The position numbers and the translations under genes were made by a program. From Trueperaceae bacterium (GTDB lineage Bacteria > Deinococcota > Deinococci > Deinococcales > Trueperaceae), in NCBI GenBank assembly GCA_011390455.1, contig JAABSI010000073.1, positions 1-14,930 of the forward strand: a stretch of DNA of 14,930 bases, in the 5' to 3' direction. Position 1 is the stretch's first letter. The number at the start of each line of letters is the position of its first letter. Positions 7,315 to 13,738 of this stretch are shown in pieces. The notes beneath the pieces are model-generated. The model ran no database searches, was not told the origin of the DNA, and saw only the letters and a program-made list of their open reading frames with translations.

Positions 7315-8844
7315 GTGACCCCCGATTCGCTCCCGCGCGCCCTGGCCGACGTCGCCGAGCGGCACCCCGGGCGCCACCTCCTGTCGTTCGAGGGGAGCGC
7401 CTTCAGCTACGCCTCGTTCGCGACGCGCGTCGGCGCGGCTGCCGCCGCCCTCCACGGCTGGGGACTGCGGCCGGGGGACCGCGTCGCGCTCTACCTCGGC
7501 AACACCCCGAGCTACCTCGTCGCCTACCTCGCGGCGCTGTGGTGCGGCGCCGTCGTCGTGCCTGCCAACACCCGTTACCGGGAGTCCGAACTGGGGCACA
7601 TGCTGCGCGACGCCGGGGTGCGGCTGGTGGTGACGGACCCCGACGGTGGCGCGGTGGTGGCGGCGGCGACGACGCCGACGGTCGGCGCCGTCGTGACCCT
7701 GACGGGCTCCCTGGACGAGGACCGGCACGCTTGGGCGGAGCTCAGCCCGAACGGTGGCGCCACGCGACCACCGGCCATCGCGGCCCGGCACGACGCCCTG
7801 GCGCTGATCGCCTACACCTCGGGCACGACGGGCCGCAGCAAGGGCGCGATGCTGACGCATGGCAACCTGCTCGCCAGCGCCCGCGCCGTCGGTCGCGCGT
7901 GGCGCTGGGCGGCGGACGACCACCTGCTCCTGACCCTGCCCCTGTTCCACATCCACGGCCTGGGGGTCGGCTTCCACGGCGCGCTCGTGCACGGCGCGGC
8001 CCTCACGCTTCACCGCCGCTTCGAAGCGGCCGCCGTGCTCGCGGCCCTCGCGGACGGGCCCGCGACGCTCTTCTTCGGCGTCCCCACGATGTACGGCAGG
8101 CTGCTGCGGGAGGCCGACGACCGCCCCAGGGAGTTCCGCAGGCTCCGCCTGCTGGTCTCCGGGTCGGCCCCGCTCGCCGTCGACACGCTCGAGCGGGTCG
8201 AGCGCCTGTTCGGCCAGCGCATCCTGGAACGCTACGGCATGACGGAGACGGTGATGCTGACGGGCAACCCGTATGCGGGCCGGCGCAAGGCCGGCACCGT
8301 GGGCGTCCCCTTCGAGGGCGTCGAGCTGCGCCTGGCCGGCGCCGCGACGGGGGCAGGATCCAGCGGCGGCGCCGGCGAGGTCCAGGTGCGCGGCCCTTCG
8401 GTGACGAGCGGCTACTGGAACGACCCCGACGCGACGGCGGCTGCGTTCACCTCCGACGGGTGGTTCCGGACCGGCGACCTCGGCGTCCTGGACGCGGACG
8501 GCTACCTCACGCTGAGCGGCCGGGCCAGGGAGCTGATCATCAGCGGCGGCTTCAACGTGTACCCGCGCGAGGTCGAGGAGGCGATCGCGGCCCTACCCGG
8601 CGTGCGTGAGGTGGCTGTGGTGGGGCTGCCCGACCCGGACCTCGGCGAACGCGTCGCGGCGGCGATCGTCGTCGCCCCCGAGGGGCCGGAGGTGGATGAG
8701 GCGGGCGTGACCGCCCACTGCCAGCGACGCCTCGCCGGCTTCAAGGCACCACGAACCATCGCGTTCGTGGACGAGTTGCCGCGCAACGCGATGGGCAAGG
8801 TGCTCCGCCATGACCTGCGCGACCACCTCCTGGCCGCGACGTGA
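7315..8844 (+). CDS. AMP-forming acyl-CoA synthetase, malonyl-CoA synthetase (MatB)-like
   Basis: A 509-residue member of the ANL adenylate-forming superfamily. It converts a carboxylic acid, ATP and CoA to acyl-CoA, AMP and pyrophosphate in the cytoplasm. The core motifs are present: P-loop YTSGTTGRSKG (167-177), the YGMTE motif, GWFRTGDLG, the hinge region GRARELIISGGFNVYPREVEE, and the catalytic lysine K495 in PRNAMGK. Several segments resemble MatB and its relative ACSF3: LPLFHIHGLGVG, FFGVPTMYGRLL, and ILERYGMTETVMLTGNPYAG followed by GTVGVPFEGVELRL. That suggests malonate or methylmalonate as substrate rather than a long-chain fatty acid. No malonyl-CoA decarboxylase or malonate transporter is next to it. 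The start is GTG 7315, 17 bases after the oxidoreductase stop, without a clear Shine-Dalgarno site. The family is certain; malonyl specificity is moderate confidence. Confidence 0.88.
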   Translation: MTPDSLPRALADVAERHPGRHLLSFEGSAFSYASFATRVGAAAAALHGWGLRPGDRVALYLGNTPSYLVAYLAALWCGAVVVPANTRYRESELGHMLRDAGVRLVVTDPDGGAVVAAATTPTVGAVVTLTGSLDEDRHAWAELSPNGGATRPPAIAARHDALALIAYTSGTTGRSKGAMLTHGNLLASARAVGRAWRWAADDHLLLTLPLFHIHGLGVGFHGALVHGAALTLHRRFEAAAVLAALADGPATLFFGVPTMYGRLLREADDRPREFRRLRLLVSGSAPLAVDTLERVERLFGQRILERYGMTETVMLTGNPYAGRRKAGTVGVPFEGVELRLAGAATGAGSSGGAGEVQVRGPSVTSGYWNDPDATAAAFTSDGWFRTGDLGVLDADGYLTLSGRARELIISGGFNVYPREVEEAIAALPGVREVAVVGLPDPDLGERVAAAIVVAPEGPEVDEAGVTAHCQRRLAGFKAPRTIAFVDELPRNAMGKVLRHDLRDHLLAAT

Positions 8845-8879
8845 ACGGACCGGGCGCGACCGCAGGCCGTTGGCTCGGG

Positions 8880-8917
8880 CCCGTGGCCCCCCGGCGCGCG
8901 CGGGCCGGGTCCACGGG
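8880..8917. terminator. Bidirectional hairpin between convergent genes
   Basis: An outer stem CCCGTGG (8880-8886) pairs with CCACGGG (8911-8917). An inner stem CCCGGC (8890-8895) pairs with GCCGGG (8904-8909). Together they give 13 base pairs with a small internal loop. It lies 35 bases after the acyl-CoA synthetase stop and 9 bases after the stop of the convergent oxidoreductase. There is no T tract on either side, so it is a terminator by position and stability rather than a textbook one. Confidence 0.6.
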
Positions 8918-8926
8918 ACGGCGGAC

Positions 8927-9970
8927 TCAGGCCGGCGCCACGTCGACGGCCACGCCGCCCGCGCGCGCCGAGGCGTAGAGCGCCTCGATGGCGGCCATGT
9001 TGGCACCGGCCTCCAGCGCGTCGTACCGGGGCGCTTCGCCCTGCAGGGCGCAGGCCGCGAAGTGCTCGACCATCCGTTGGTAGGAGTCGACCGGCTCGAA
9101 CGCGATGACCTCTGGCGGTTCGGGGGGCCGCTGGTACTCGAGCGCGACGGTCTGACCGGTCGGGACGAACGCGTGCCGCAGCCTGGCGACCCCCTTCTCA
9201 CCGACCACCAGGAGGTCCTCACTGCGCGCCGCCGCGAGCGAGCAGGCGACCTGCGCCATCCCGCCGCCCTCGAAGCGCATCGTCCCCACCAGCTGCTCGT
9301 CGACCCCGCTCTTGCTCCAGCGCGCCCTGGCCTGCACCTCGCCCGGCTCCACGCCCATCAGCGTGCGGGCCGCGTTCACGGCGTAGCAGCCCACGTCCAT
9401 GAGCGCGCCGCCCCCCAGCTCGAGGTTGAGCCGGATGTTCGCCGGATCGGTGACCGTGAAGGTGAAGCTGGCCTGCACGAAGCGGAGCTGGCCCAGCTCG
9501 CCCGCGCGGACCGCGGCGATCAGCCGCTCGATGCGGGGGTGGAAGCGGTACATGAACGCCTCCATCAGCACGATGCCGTTCGCAGAGGCCGCATCGTGCA
9601 TGGCGCGGCATTCGGTCGCCGTCACGGCGAGCGGCTTCTCGCACAGCACGTGTTTGCCCGCCTCAGCGGCGCGGATCCCCCACTCGGCGTGCTGGGCGTT
9701 GGGCAACGGTACGTAGACCGCGTCGATCTCCGGGTCGTCGATCAGTGCCTGGTACGAGCCGCAGGTCCTCAGCGACCCGAGATCCGTCCCGACGCTCGGC
9801 TCGAGATCCTGCCGCAGATCGGCGGCCATCTCGCGGGCCCGCTCGGCGTCGCGCGAGGCGATCGCCAGCAGCGTGCCGTTCGACGACCGCACGATGGCGG
9901 GGGCCACGGCCTTGCGGCCGATACGGGCGGTGCTCAGCACCCCCCAGCGGAGTCGTTCGGTTCCAGCCAC
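8927..9970 (-). CDS. Gfo/Idh/MocA-family oxidoreductase, dihydrodiol/xylose dehydrogenase-like
   Basis: A 347-residue soluble NAD(P)-dependent dehydrogenase. The Rossmann entry is WGVLSTARIGRKAVAPAI (residues 9-26), a form seen in the branch that includes NADP-dependent D-xylose dehydrogenases and dimeric dihydrodiol dehydrogenases. Further branch features are AVYVPLPNAQHAEW, the signature LCEKPLAV (E111, K112, P113), LMEAFMYRFHPR, and GGGALMDVGCYAVN (187-200). The start is GTG 9970, five bases after GGGAGG on the minus strand, a strong ribosome site. An open frame continues upstream, but those residues are basic and low in structure and look like non-coding translation. It differs from the other oxidoreductase at 6299-7297 enough that a recent duplication is unlikely. 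It is convergent with the acyl-CoA synthetase and separated from yceI by a strong hairpin, so it is probably its own transcription unit. The substrate is unknown, probably a sugar. Confidence 0.9.
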   Translation of the reverse strand: MAGTERLRWGVLSTARIGRKAVAPAIVRSSNGTLLAIASRDAERAREMAADLRQDLEPSVGTDLGSLRTCGSYQALIDDPEIDAVYVPLPNAQHAEWGIRAAEAGKHVLCEKPLAVTATECRAMHDAASANGIVLMEAFMYRFHPRIERLIAAVRAGELGQLRFVQASFTFTVTDPANIRLNLELGGGALMDVGCYAVNAARTLMGVEPGEVQARARWSKSGVDEQLVGTMRFEGGGMAQVACSLAAARSEDLLVVGEKGVARLRHAFVPTGQTVALEYQRPPEPPEVIAFEPVDSYQRMVEHFAACALQGEAPRYDALEAGANMAAIEALYASARAGGVAVDVAPA

Positions 9971-10058
9971 GGATTCCTCCCGTCGATCTTCGGGGGCGGT
10001 CGCGAGCGGGAGCCGTTGCGCCCGGGCCCGCCGGGTCGAGGTGGTCGCGTCCATGGTA

Positions 10059-10087
10059 CGCCGCGGACCCAGCGAGGGTCCGCGGCG
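10059..10087 (-). terminator. Perfect 12-bp hairpin after the YceI gene
   Basis: CGCCGCGGACCC (10059-10070) and its exact reverse complement (10076-10087) enclose the loop AGCGA. It begins 22 bases past the yceI stop on the minus strand, which suits a terminator or 3'-end stabiliser. No U tract follows. The rest of the 139-base gap (9971-10058) holds the GGGAGG ribosome site of the next gene. It also has a TACCAT at 10053-10058 (minus) that could be that gene's -10 box. Confidence 0.65.
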
Positions 10088-10109
10088 CGCCATGACGGGA
10101 GGCGGGGCC

Positions 10110-10658
10110 TCAGGCGCCGACCGCCTCTGCCACCGCTTCGCTGGCGGTCACCTGCACGTCGAGGCTGAGTCGCACGTCCTCGCCCACGAGCAGGGCGCCG
10201 GCCTCGAGGATCTGGTTCCAGGTCAGGCCGAAGTCCTTGCGGTTGAGCTTCCCCCCCACGACCGCGGCCCGCCGCATCTGACCCCAGGGATCGCGGATCG
10301 GCTCGCCGATCTCGGCCTCGAGCGTGACGGGGCGCGTGACGCCATGCATCGTGAGGTCGCCGACGATCTCGAAGCGGTCACCGCCCGTGGACCGCACGCT
10401 CGTGCTGCGGAAGGCGACGGTGGGGTGGGCGGCCGCGTCGAAGAAGTCCGCGCTGCGCAGGTGGGCGTCACGGTCGGCGGCGCTCGTGTCGATCGAGGCG
10501 GTCTCGATGTCGACGGCGACCGCGGTGGGCGCCCCGTTCTCGTCGGTCGCGACGGTGCCGCCGAAGGCCTTGAAGCGGCCGCGCACGGTCGACAGGCCCA
10601 TGTGGCGGACGGAGAACTCGATCTGCGTGTGGATGGGGTCGATGGTCCAGGTGGTCAT
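10110..10658 (-). CDS. YceI-family lipocalin-like isoprenoid-binding protein
   Basis: A 182-residue protein of the YceI family, a beta-barrel that holds a long isoprenoid chain. The recognisable parts are WTIDPIHTQIEFSVRHMGLSTVRGRF near the N-terminus, then a segment with SIDTSAADRDAHLRSADFFDA. After that come HPTVAFRSTSV, GDLTMHGVTRPVTL and GGKLNRKDFGLTWNQ with a C-terminal VGEDVRL strand. No signal peptide is present, unlike E. coli YceI, so the protein should stay in the cytoplasm. The ATG at 10658 has GAGGAG about six bases upstream. Related proteins are linked to quinone or isoprenoid handling and to stress responses; the exact role is unknown. It is divergent from the HxlR-type regulator gene, which is the usual arrangement for a regulator and its target. 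Confidence 0.93.
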   Translation of the reverse strand: MTTWTIDPIHTQIEFSVRHMGLSTVRGRFKAFGGTVATDENGAPTAVAVDIETASIDTSAADRDAHLRSADFFDAAAHPTVAFRSTSVRSTGGDRFEIVGDLTMHGVTRPVTLEAEIGEPIRDPWGQMRRAAVVGGKLNRKDFGLTWNQILEAGALLVGEDVRLSLDVQVTASEAVAEAVGA

Positions 10659-10722
10659 GGTGGTCTCCTCGGGATGGACGCGGTCATGCGTCGCTTGAAC
10701 GCCATATCCTGGTGTGCTTGAG

Positions 10723-10728
10723 ATTGTA
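10723..10728 (-). promoter_or_regulatory. Candidate -10 box of the YceI gene
   Basis: TACAAT on the minus strand matches the -10 consensus at five of six bases and sits in the most AT-rich stretch of the window. The implied leader of about 58 bases contains the Shine-Dalgarno site. The imperfect palindrome at 10727-10738 overlaps its upstream edge, where a repressor would block RNA polymerase. Confidence 0.45.
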
Positions 10729-10738
10729 GTGTAGTCTA
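10727..10738. promoter_or_regulatory. Possible operator for the HxlR-type regulator
   Basis: TAGTGTAGTCTA is an imperfect palindrome (TAGnnTAnnCTA). It overlaps a direct repeat of GTAGT (10726-10735) and an alternative GTAnnnTAnnnTAC dyad at 10731-10744. Sites of the HxlR-family repressor YodB are also short TA/GTA-rich dyads. The location beside the yceI -10 box and upstream of the regulator start suits control of both genes. The symmetry is weak, so this is tentative. Confidence 0.3.
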
Positions 10739-10760
10739 TGATACGAAGCGCCACGCGTGG

Positions 10761-10766
10761 TACACT
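10761..10766 (+). promoter_or_regulatory. Candidate -10 box of the HxlR-type regulator (leaderless)
   Basis: TACACT ends five bases before the ATG at 10772 and there is no Shine-Dalgarno site, so the transcript probably begins at or next to the start codon. No -35 consensus is visible. Confidence 0.42.
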
Positions 10767-10771
10767 GCCGC

Positions 10772-11179
10772 ATGACGGTCGACGACCACGCCTTCTGCCC
10801 CGTGCACGACAGCATCGATCTCCTCCAGGAGAAGTGGGTGCTGCACATCGTCCGGGCGCTGCTGGACGGACCGCGCGGGTTCAACGAGCTCTCGCGCGCC
10901 GTCGGTGGGGTCAACACCACCACGCTCGCGGCGCGCCTCGAGCGGCTCGAGCGCGAGGGCGTCGTCAGCAAGACCGTGGAATCGACGATGCCACCCCGGA
11001 CGCGCTACGAGCTGACCGAGGGCGGGGTGGCGCTGCAGGGCGTCATCGACGCCATCGCGGACTGGGCACGCAGCCACCTGAAGCGCTGCGCGACGGCGGC
11101 CTCGCCTGGCCCCGGTGAAGAAGCCCACGACGCGGCGACGCCCGTGGCCTTCCCGGCGGCGCCCCCGACGGCGCGCTAG
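10772..11179 (+). CDS. HxlR-family winged-helix transcriptional regulator
   Basis: A 135-residue DNA-binding protein. The HxlR pattern is clear: CPVHDSIDLLQEKWVLHIVRALLDGPRGFNEL, then GVNTTTLAARLERLEREGVV as the recognition helix region, and the wing PRTRYELTEGGVAL. C9 is in the position of the N-terminal cysteine that senses electrophiles or disulfide stress in YodB, CatR and HypR, so redox or quinone sensing is possible. The last about 30 residues are rich in Ala, Pro and Gly and are probably disordered. The ATG at 10772 is favoured over GTG 10757 because TACACT lies five bases upstream and the family fold starts only a few residues later. It is divergent from yceI, which is the likely target together with itself. 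Confidence 0.93.
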   Translation: MTVDDHAFCPVHDSIDLLQEKWVLHIVRALLDGPRGFNELSRAVGGVNTTTLAARLERLEREGVVSKTVESTMPPRTRYELTEGGVALQGVIDAIADWARSHLKRCATAASPGPGEEAHDAATPVAFPAAPPTAR

Positions 11180-11199
11180 CGCCAACGACGGCACGGTGC

Positions 11200-11205
11200 T
11201 AGGTT
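11200..11205 (+). promoter_or_regulatory. Candidate -10 box of the small membrane protein gene
   Basis: TAGGTT ends seven bases before the ATG at 11213. There is no Shine-Dalgarno site in the 33 bases between the regulator stop and this start, so the gene probably has its own leaderless transcript, though read-through from the regulator gene is also possible. Confidence 0.35.
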
Positions 11206-11212
11206 GGTCCCC

Positions 11213-11380
11213 ATGCCCCGAACCTCGAGCCTGATCATCGTCACGGGCGCGTTCCTGGGCGTCGCCTCCCTACTCATCCTCCTCGTCCTGGGCAACGCCC
11301 TCATGGCCGGGTTGGTCATGCTCGTCGCGGTCGTGGACGTCAGCCTCGGCGTCGCGATGCGCAACCGACTTGGCCGCTAG
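11213..11380 (+). CDS. Small two-helix membrane protein, 55 residues, unknown function
   Basis: The frame runs from ATG to TAG for 55 codons. Two hydrophobic stretches cover about residues 7-27 and 30-49, joined by a very short turn (GNA). A basic N-terminus (MPR) and a basic tail (MRNRLGR) suggest both ends lie in the cytoplasm. The codon use has the strong third-position G/C bias of the neighbouring genes. A TAGGTT box seven bases before the ATG adds support. It lies on the same strand as the HxlR-type regulator, 33 bases after it, and is convergent with atpK. I recognise no family. It might be an accessory small membrane protein, but nothing in the sequence fixes a role. Confidence 0.6.
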   Translation: MPRTSSLIIVTGAFLGVASLLILLVLGNALMAGLVMLVAVVDVSLGVAMRNRLGR

Positions 11381-11402
11381 GCCAAGCCGGCCGATTCGGC
11401 CG
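11369..11402. terminator. Tandem hairpins between the small membrane protein gene and atpK
   Basis: CTTGGCC-GCTA-GGCCAAG (11369-11386) is a perfect seven-pair stem that spans the stop codon of the small gene. It is followed by CGGCCG-ATT-CGGCCG (11388-11402). They lie 28 bases after the atpK stop on the other strand, so they could end transcription from both sides, including the ATPase operon. No T tract is present. Confidence 0.5.
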
Positions 11403-11408
11403 CTAGGC
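11372..11408 (+). repeat. Short direct repeat GGCCGCTAGGC
   Basis: The 11-mer GGCCGCTAGGC occurs at 11372-11382 and again at 11398-11408, 26 bases apart. The first copy contains the stop codon of the small gene. The copies may result from a local duplication of the gene end, or simply from the overlapping hairpins. Confidence 0.5.
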
Positions 11409-11429
11409 GCAGTCGCCCGACCGCGGCCC

Positions 11430-11897
11430 CTAGAGCGTGGCCTGGATGAACACCAGCACGAAGAGCGCGACGGTCTCGACGATGCCGATCGCCATGAGGT
11501 AGTTGCCCAACCCCTTGCCGGTGTCGCCCAGCGCGTCGGCCGCCGCCGCGCCCACGCGCCCCTGCCCGTAGGCGGAGGCCGCCATGCCGAGGCCGCCGAA
11601 GAGGCCCGCGGCCATCATCGCCGGGAAGCCGACGACGTCGCCGGCGGCCATGCGCTCGCCGGCGACGCGCACGATCGTGTTCATCAGGATCATGCCGTAG
11701 ATCGTCTGCGACAGCGGCGCGCCGATGAAGGTGACGAGGATGAACGGCACCGGCTTGTCCTGCGCGTAGCAGCGCTTCCACACGCCGACGGCGGCGAGGC
11801 CGGCGGCGGCGGTGCCGAGGGCCGAGCCGAGGGCGGCGATGCCGAGCACCGCGGCCGCACCGGCCTGCCCTAGCGAGAGCATCATCTCGGGGTCCAT
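11430..11897 (-). CDS. atpK: V-type ATPase subunit K (proteolipid c-ring subunit)
   Basis: A 155-residue, four-helix proteolipid made of two fused hairpins, the length of Enterococcus NtpK (156) and about twice the Thermus L subunit. It forms the rotating membrane ring that carries the coupling ion. The first hairpin has APLSQTIYG (S63, Q64, Y67). The second has YGQGRVGAAAADAL (Q112) and the ion-binding glutamate E141 in IVETVALF. NtpK binds sodium through T64, Q65, Q110 and E139, with Y68 stabilising the glutamate, so the equivalents are all here except Thr replaced by Ser. Only one carboxylate per four helices remains, also as in NtpK. The ATG at 11897 has AAGGAG about nine bases upstream. 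The gene overlaps the end of atpI by 16 bases and is the last of the operon. Confidence 0.93.
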   Translation of the reverse strand: MDPEMMLSLGQAGAAAVLGIAALGSALGTAAAGLAAVGVWKRCYAQDKPVPFILVTFIGAPLSQTIYGMILMNTIVRVAGERMAAGDVVGFPAMMAAGLFGGLGMAASAYGQGRVGAAAADALGDTGKGLGNYLMAIGIVETVALFVLVFIQATL

Positions 11898-13738
11898 GCG
11901 GGTTCTCCTTCCGTGTCCAGGGGGGCCGAACGAGCGAACGGCCGGTACGGATGCCCGGTCCAGGACAGGCTCAGGTGGCTGGCGAACTCGAGCGTGTTGA
12001 GGCGCACCCCGTGCACCAGGACGCCCATCGCGGCCAGCAAGACGTTCAGCGTGTGCCCGAAGAGCAGCACCAACGCGCTGACGATGGCGCCCAGGACGCC
12101 GCCCAGTTCGATCGATCCCGCCAGCGCGTTGAACGACTCGGCGACGGCGTACGTGGCCGCGCCGACCGCGAACAGGCGGACGTAGGAGACGACGTCGACG
12201 AAGTTGCTCACCAGGTTGAGCGGCAGCATCGCGTGCGTGAACCACTCGCTGCGCAGCTTGTCCCACGGCGTGATGAAGGCGGCGATGAGCACGACCCCGA
12301 CGGCGAGCGACACCCACGCCAGCGGCGGGAACGGGTCGCCGAGCACCAGCTGGCGCGCCAGGAAGTACATCGTCCAGGTGGTGGCGATCCACCCCACCTC
12401 GACGAGCGCGCGGGTCGAGTTGAAGAAGCGCACGACGTTCCAGGCGTGGGCCAACGTCAGGTGGACGACGCCGATCGTGAACGCCAACGTCATCACGTTC
12501 CGCTCCTCCGTCAGCCAGTCGAGCCGCAGCGCGGCGAGGGCGGACGGGAGCGCGGCGACGCCGAAGAAGTTGCCCGAGGCCAGGCCCCAGGCGATCGTCG
12601 CGATCGACAGCACGCGCAGCAGCGTGATGACCCGACCGGGGGCGGCCGGCCACCGCCGCCGCGCGACCTCGCTCAAGAGAAGGAACAACAGGCCGTAGCC
12701 GGCGTCGCCGACGATGATCGCGAAGAAGAGCCCGAAGAACACCATGAAGGAGGCGCTGATGTCGACCTGCCCGTAGCCGGGCACGACGCCGAGGAACGAG
12801 AAGAGCGGCTCGATCGGGCGCACCCAGGCCGGGTTGCGGATCAGGGTCGGGGCCGCGGCCGGGTCCTCCACGTCCGAGACCCACAGCCCCCAGCTGCGGT
12901 CGGCGGCGAGCTTCGCGACCCGTTGGACCTCGTCCGCCGGGACGAACCCGCGCAGGACGGCGACGCTGCCGACGTCCTGCATCGCCGCGCGGGCCTCCTC
13001 GAAGCGCACCTCGTCCTCGGTCCGCAGACGCCACGCCTCGAGGCGGGACCGAGACCGCTTCAGGCGCGCGAGCCGCTCGCGCGCCTGGCTCGCCTCGACC
13101 TCGACGTCGGCGATCTCGTGGGCCAACCGCTCGGGGGGCTCGTCCGGCGGGGTGACCTCGTCCGGCACCTCCGCCGCTGCGACGACGTCGGTCGGTCCGA
13201 CGAGCGCCAGCGACTGGCGGCGCCGGTCGTGCCCGAGGTCCACCCACGCCGCGCCCTCCACCGGCTCCGGCCACCGGCGCAGCGGCACGCGCGCGAGCCG
13301 GACCGCCAGCCCCTGAGCCTTGAGCCGGCGCAGGGACGCCGGATCGAAGGGGCCGAAGGGCGCCAGACGCTGCCGCTCGGCCTCGAGTTCGGACCGGGTG
13401 TGCTCGAGATCGGCGAGGCGCTCGGCCAGCCGTTCGACCTCGGCGACGAGGTCCTCGGGGCGACGCCTCGACCCTGGGCGCCTGGCGTCCGACGGGCGTT
13501 CGCCGGCATCCCCGGCTCCGGCCGGCCGGTCCTCCGCGTCGTCGGCCTCGACCCGTCCCAGGACGTCCACCGCGTGGTGCGCCCGGTCGAGGCGGGCCCG
13601 CGCCACCGAGAGCGCGTCGCTGCCGCCGGACGCTACCTCGGCGACGTGCAGGACGCCAGCCTCCTGCAAGGCGGCGAGCGCCGAGGCCTGGTCGGACCTG
13701 GCGGTGACGATCGCCACCTCGCGCATGGGGACGATCAC
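11882..13738 (-). CDS. atpI: V-type ATPase subunit I (membrane stator, a-subunit)
   Basis: A 618-residue protein with a soluble N-terminal half and a membrane half starting near residue 328. It joins the peripheral stalks to the membrane sector and forms the two half channels for the ion. The N-terminus begins with the family's [10 protein letters not shown]. Long charged coiled-coil stretches follow at about 98-125 and 210-250. The membrane part includes VDISASFMVFFGLFFAIIVGDAGYG, SYVRLFAVG with the essential helix-7 arginine at about R521, and GHTLNVLLAAMGVLVHGVRLNTLEF. A hydrophilic, probably disordered insert rich in Asp, Arg, Pro and Gly lies at about residues 62-97. The start is GTG 13738: it overlaps the atpD stop as GTGA and has GGGAG eight bases upstream; ATG 13726 is an alternative. 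Confidence 0.93.
   Translation of the reverse strand: MIVPMREVAIVTARSDQASALAALQEAGVLHVAEVASGGSDALSVARARLDRAHHAVDVLGRVEADDAEDRPAGAGDAGERPSDARRPGSRRRPEDLVAEVERLAERLADLEHTRSELEAERQRLAPFGPFDPASLRRLKAQGLAVRLARVPLRRWPEPVEGAAWVDLGHDRRRQSLALVGPTDVVAAAEVPDEVTPPDEPPERLAHEIADVEVEASQARERLARLKRSRSRLEAWRLRTEDEVRFEEARAAMQDVGSVAVLRGFVPADEVQRVAKLAADRSWGLWVSDVEDPAAAPTLIRNPAWVRPIEPLFSFLGVVPGYGQVDISASFMVFFGLFFAIIVGDAGYGLLFLLLSEVARRRWPAAPGRVITLLRVLSIATIAWGLASGNFFGVAALPSALAALRLDWLTEERNVMTLAFTIGVVHLTLAHAWNVVRFFNSTRALVEVGWIATTWTMYFLARQLVLGDPFPPLAWVSLAVGVVLIAAFITPWDKLRSEWFTHAMLPLNLVSNFVDVVSYVRLFAVGAATYAVAESFNALAGSIELGGVLGAIVSALVLLFGHTLNVLLAAMGVLVHGVRLNTLEFASHLSLSWTGHPYRPFARSAPLDTEGEPAWTPR

Noticed and set aside
6299..9970. 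The two Gfo/Idh/MocA oxidoreductases as a recent duplication
   Set aside because: Their Rossmann entries (GFVGCGDV and GVLSTARIG) and C-terminal domains differ strongly, and they lie on opposite strands, so they look like separate family branches.
9971..10093. Extended N-terminus of the second oxidoreductase
   Set aside because: The extra about 40 residues are basic and unstructured, cross the 12-bp hairpin, and are not part of the family fold. GTG 9970 has GGGAGG five bases upstream.
8810..10168. A plus-strand open frame of 452 codons opposite the second oxidoreductase
   Set aside because: The minus strand encodes a complete Gfo/Idh/MocA protein with a good ribosome site. The opposite product has no family features.
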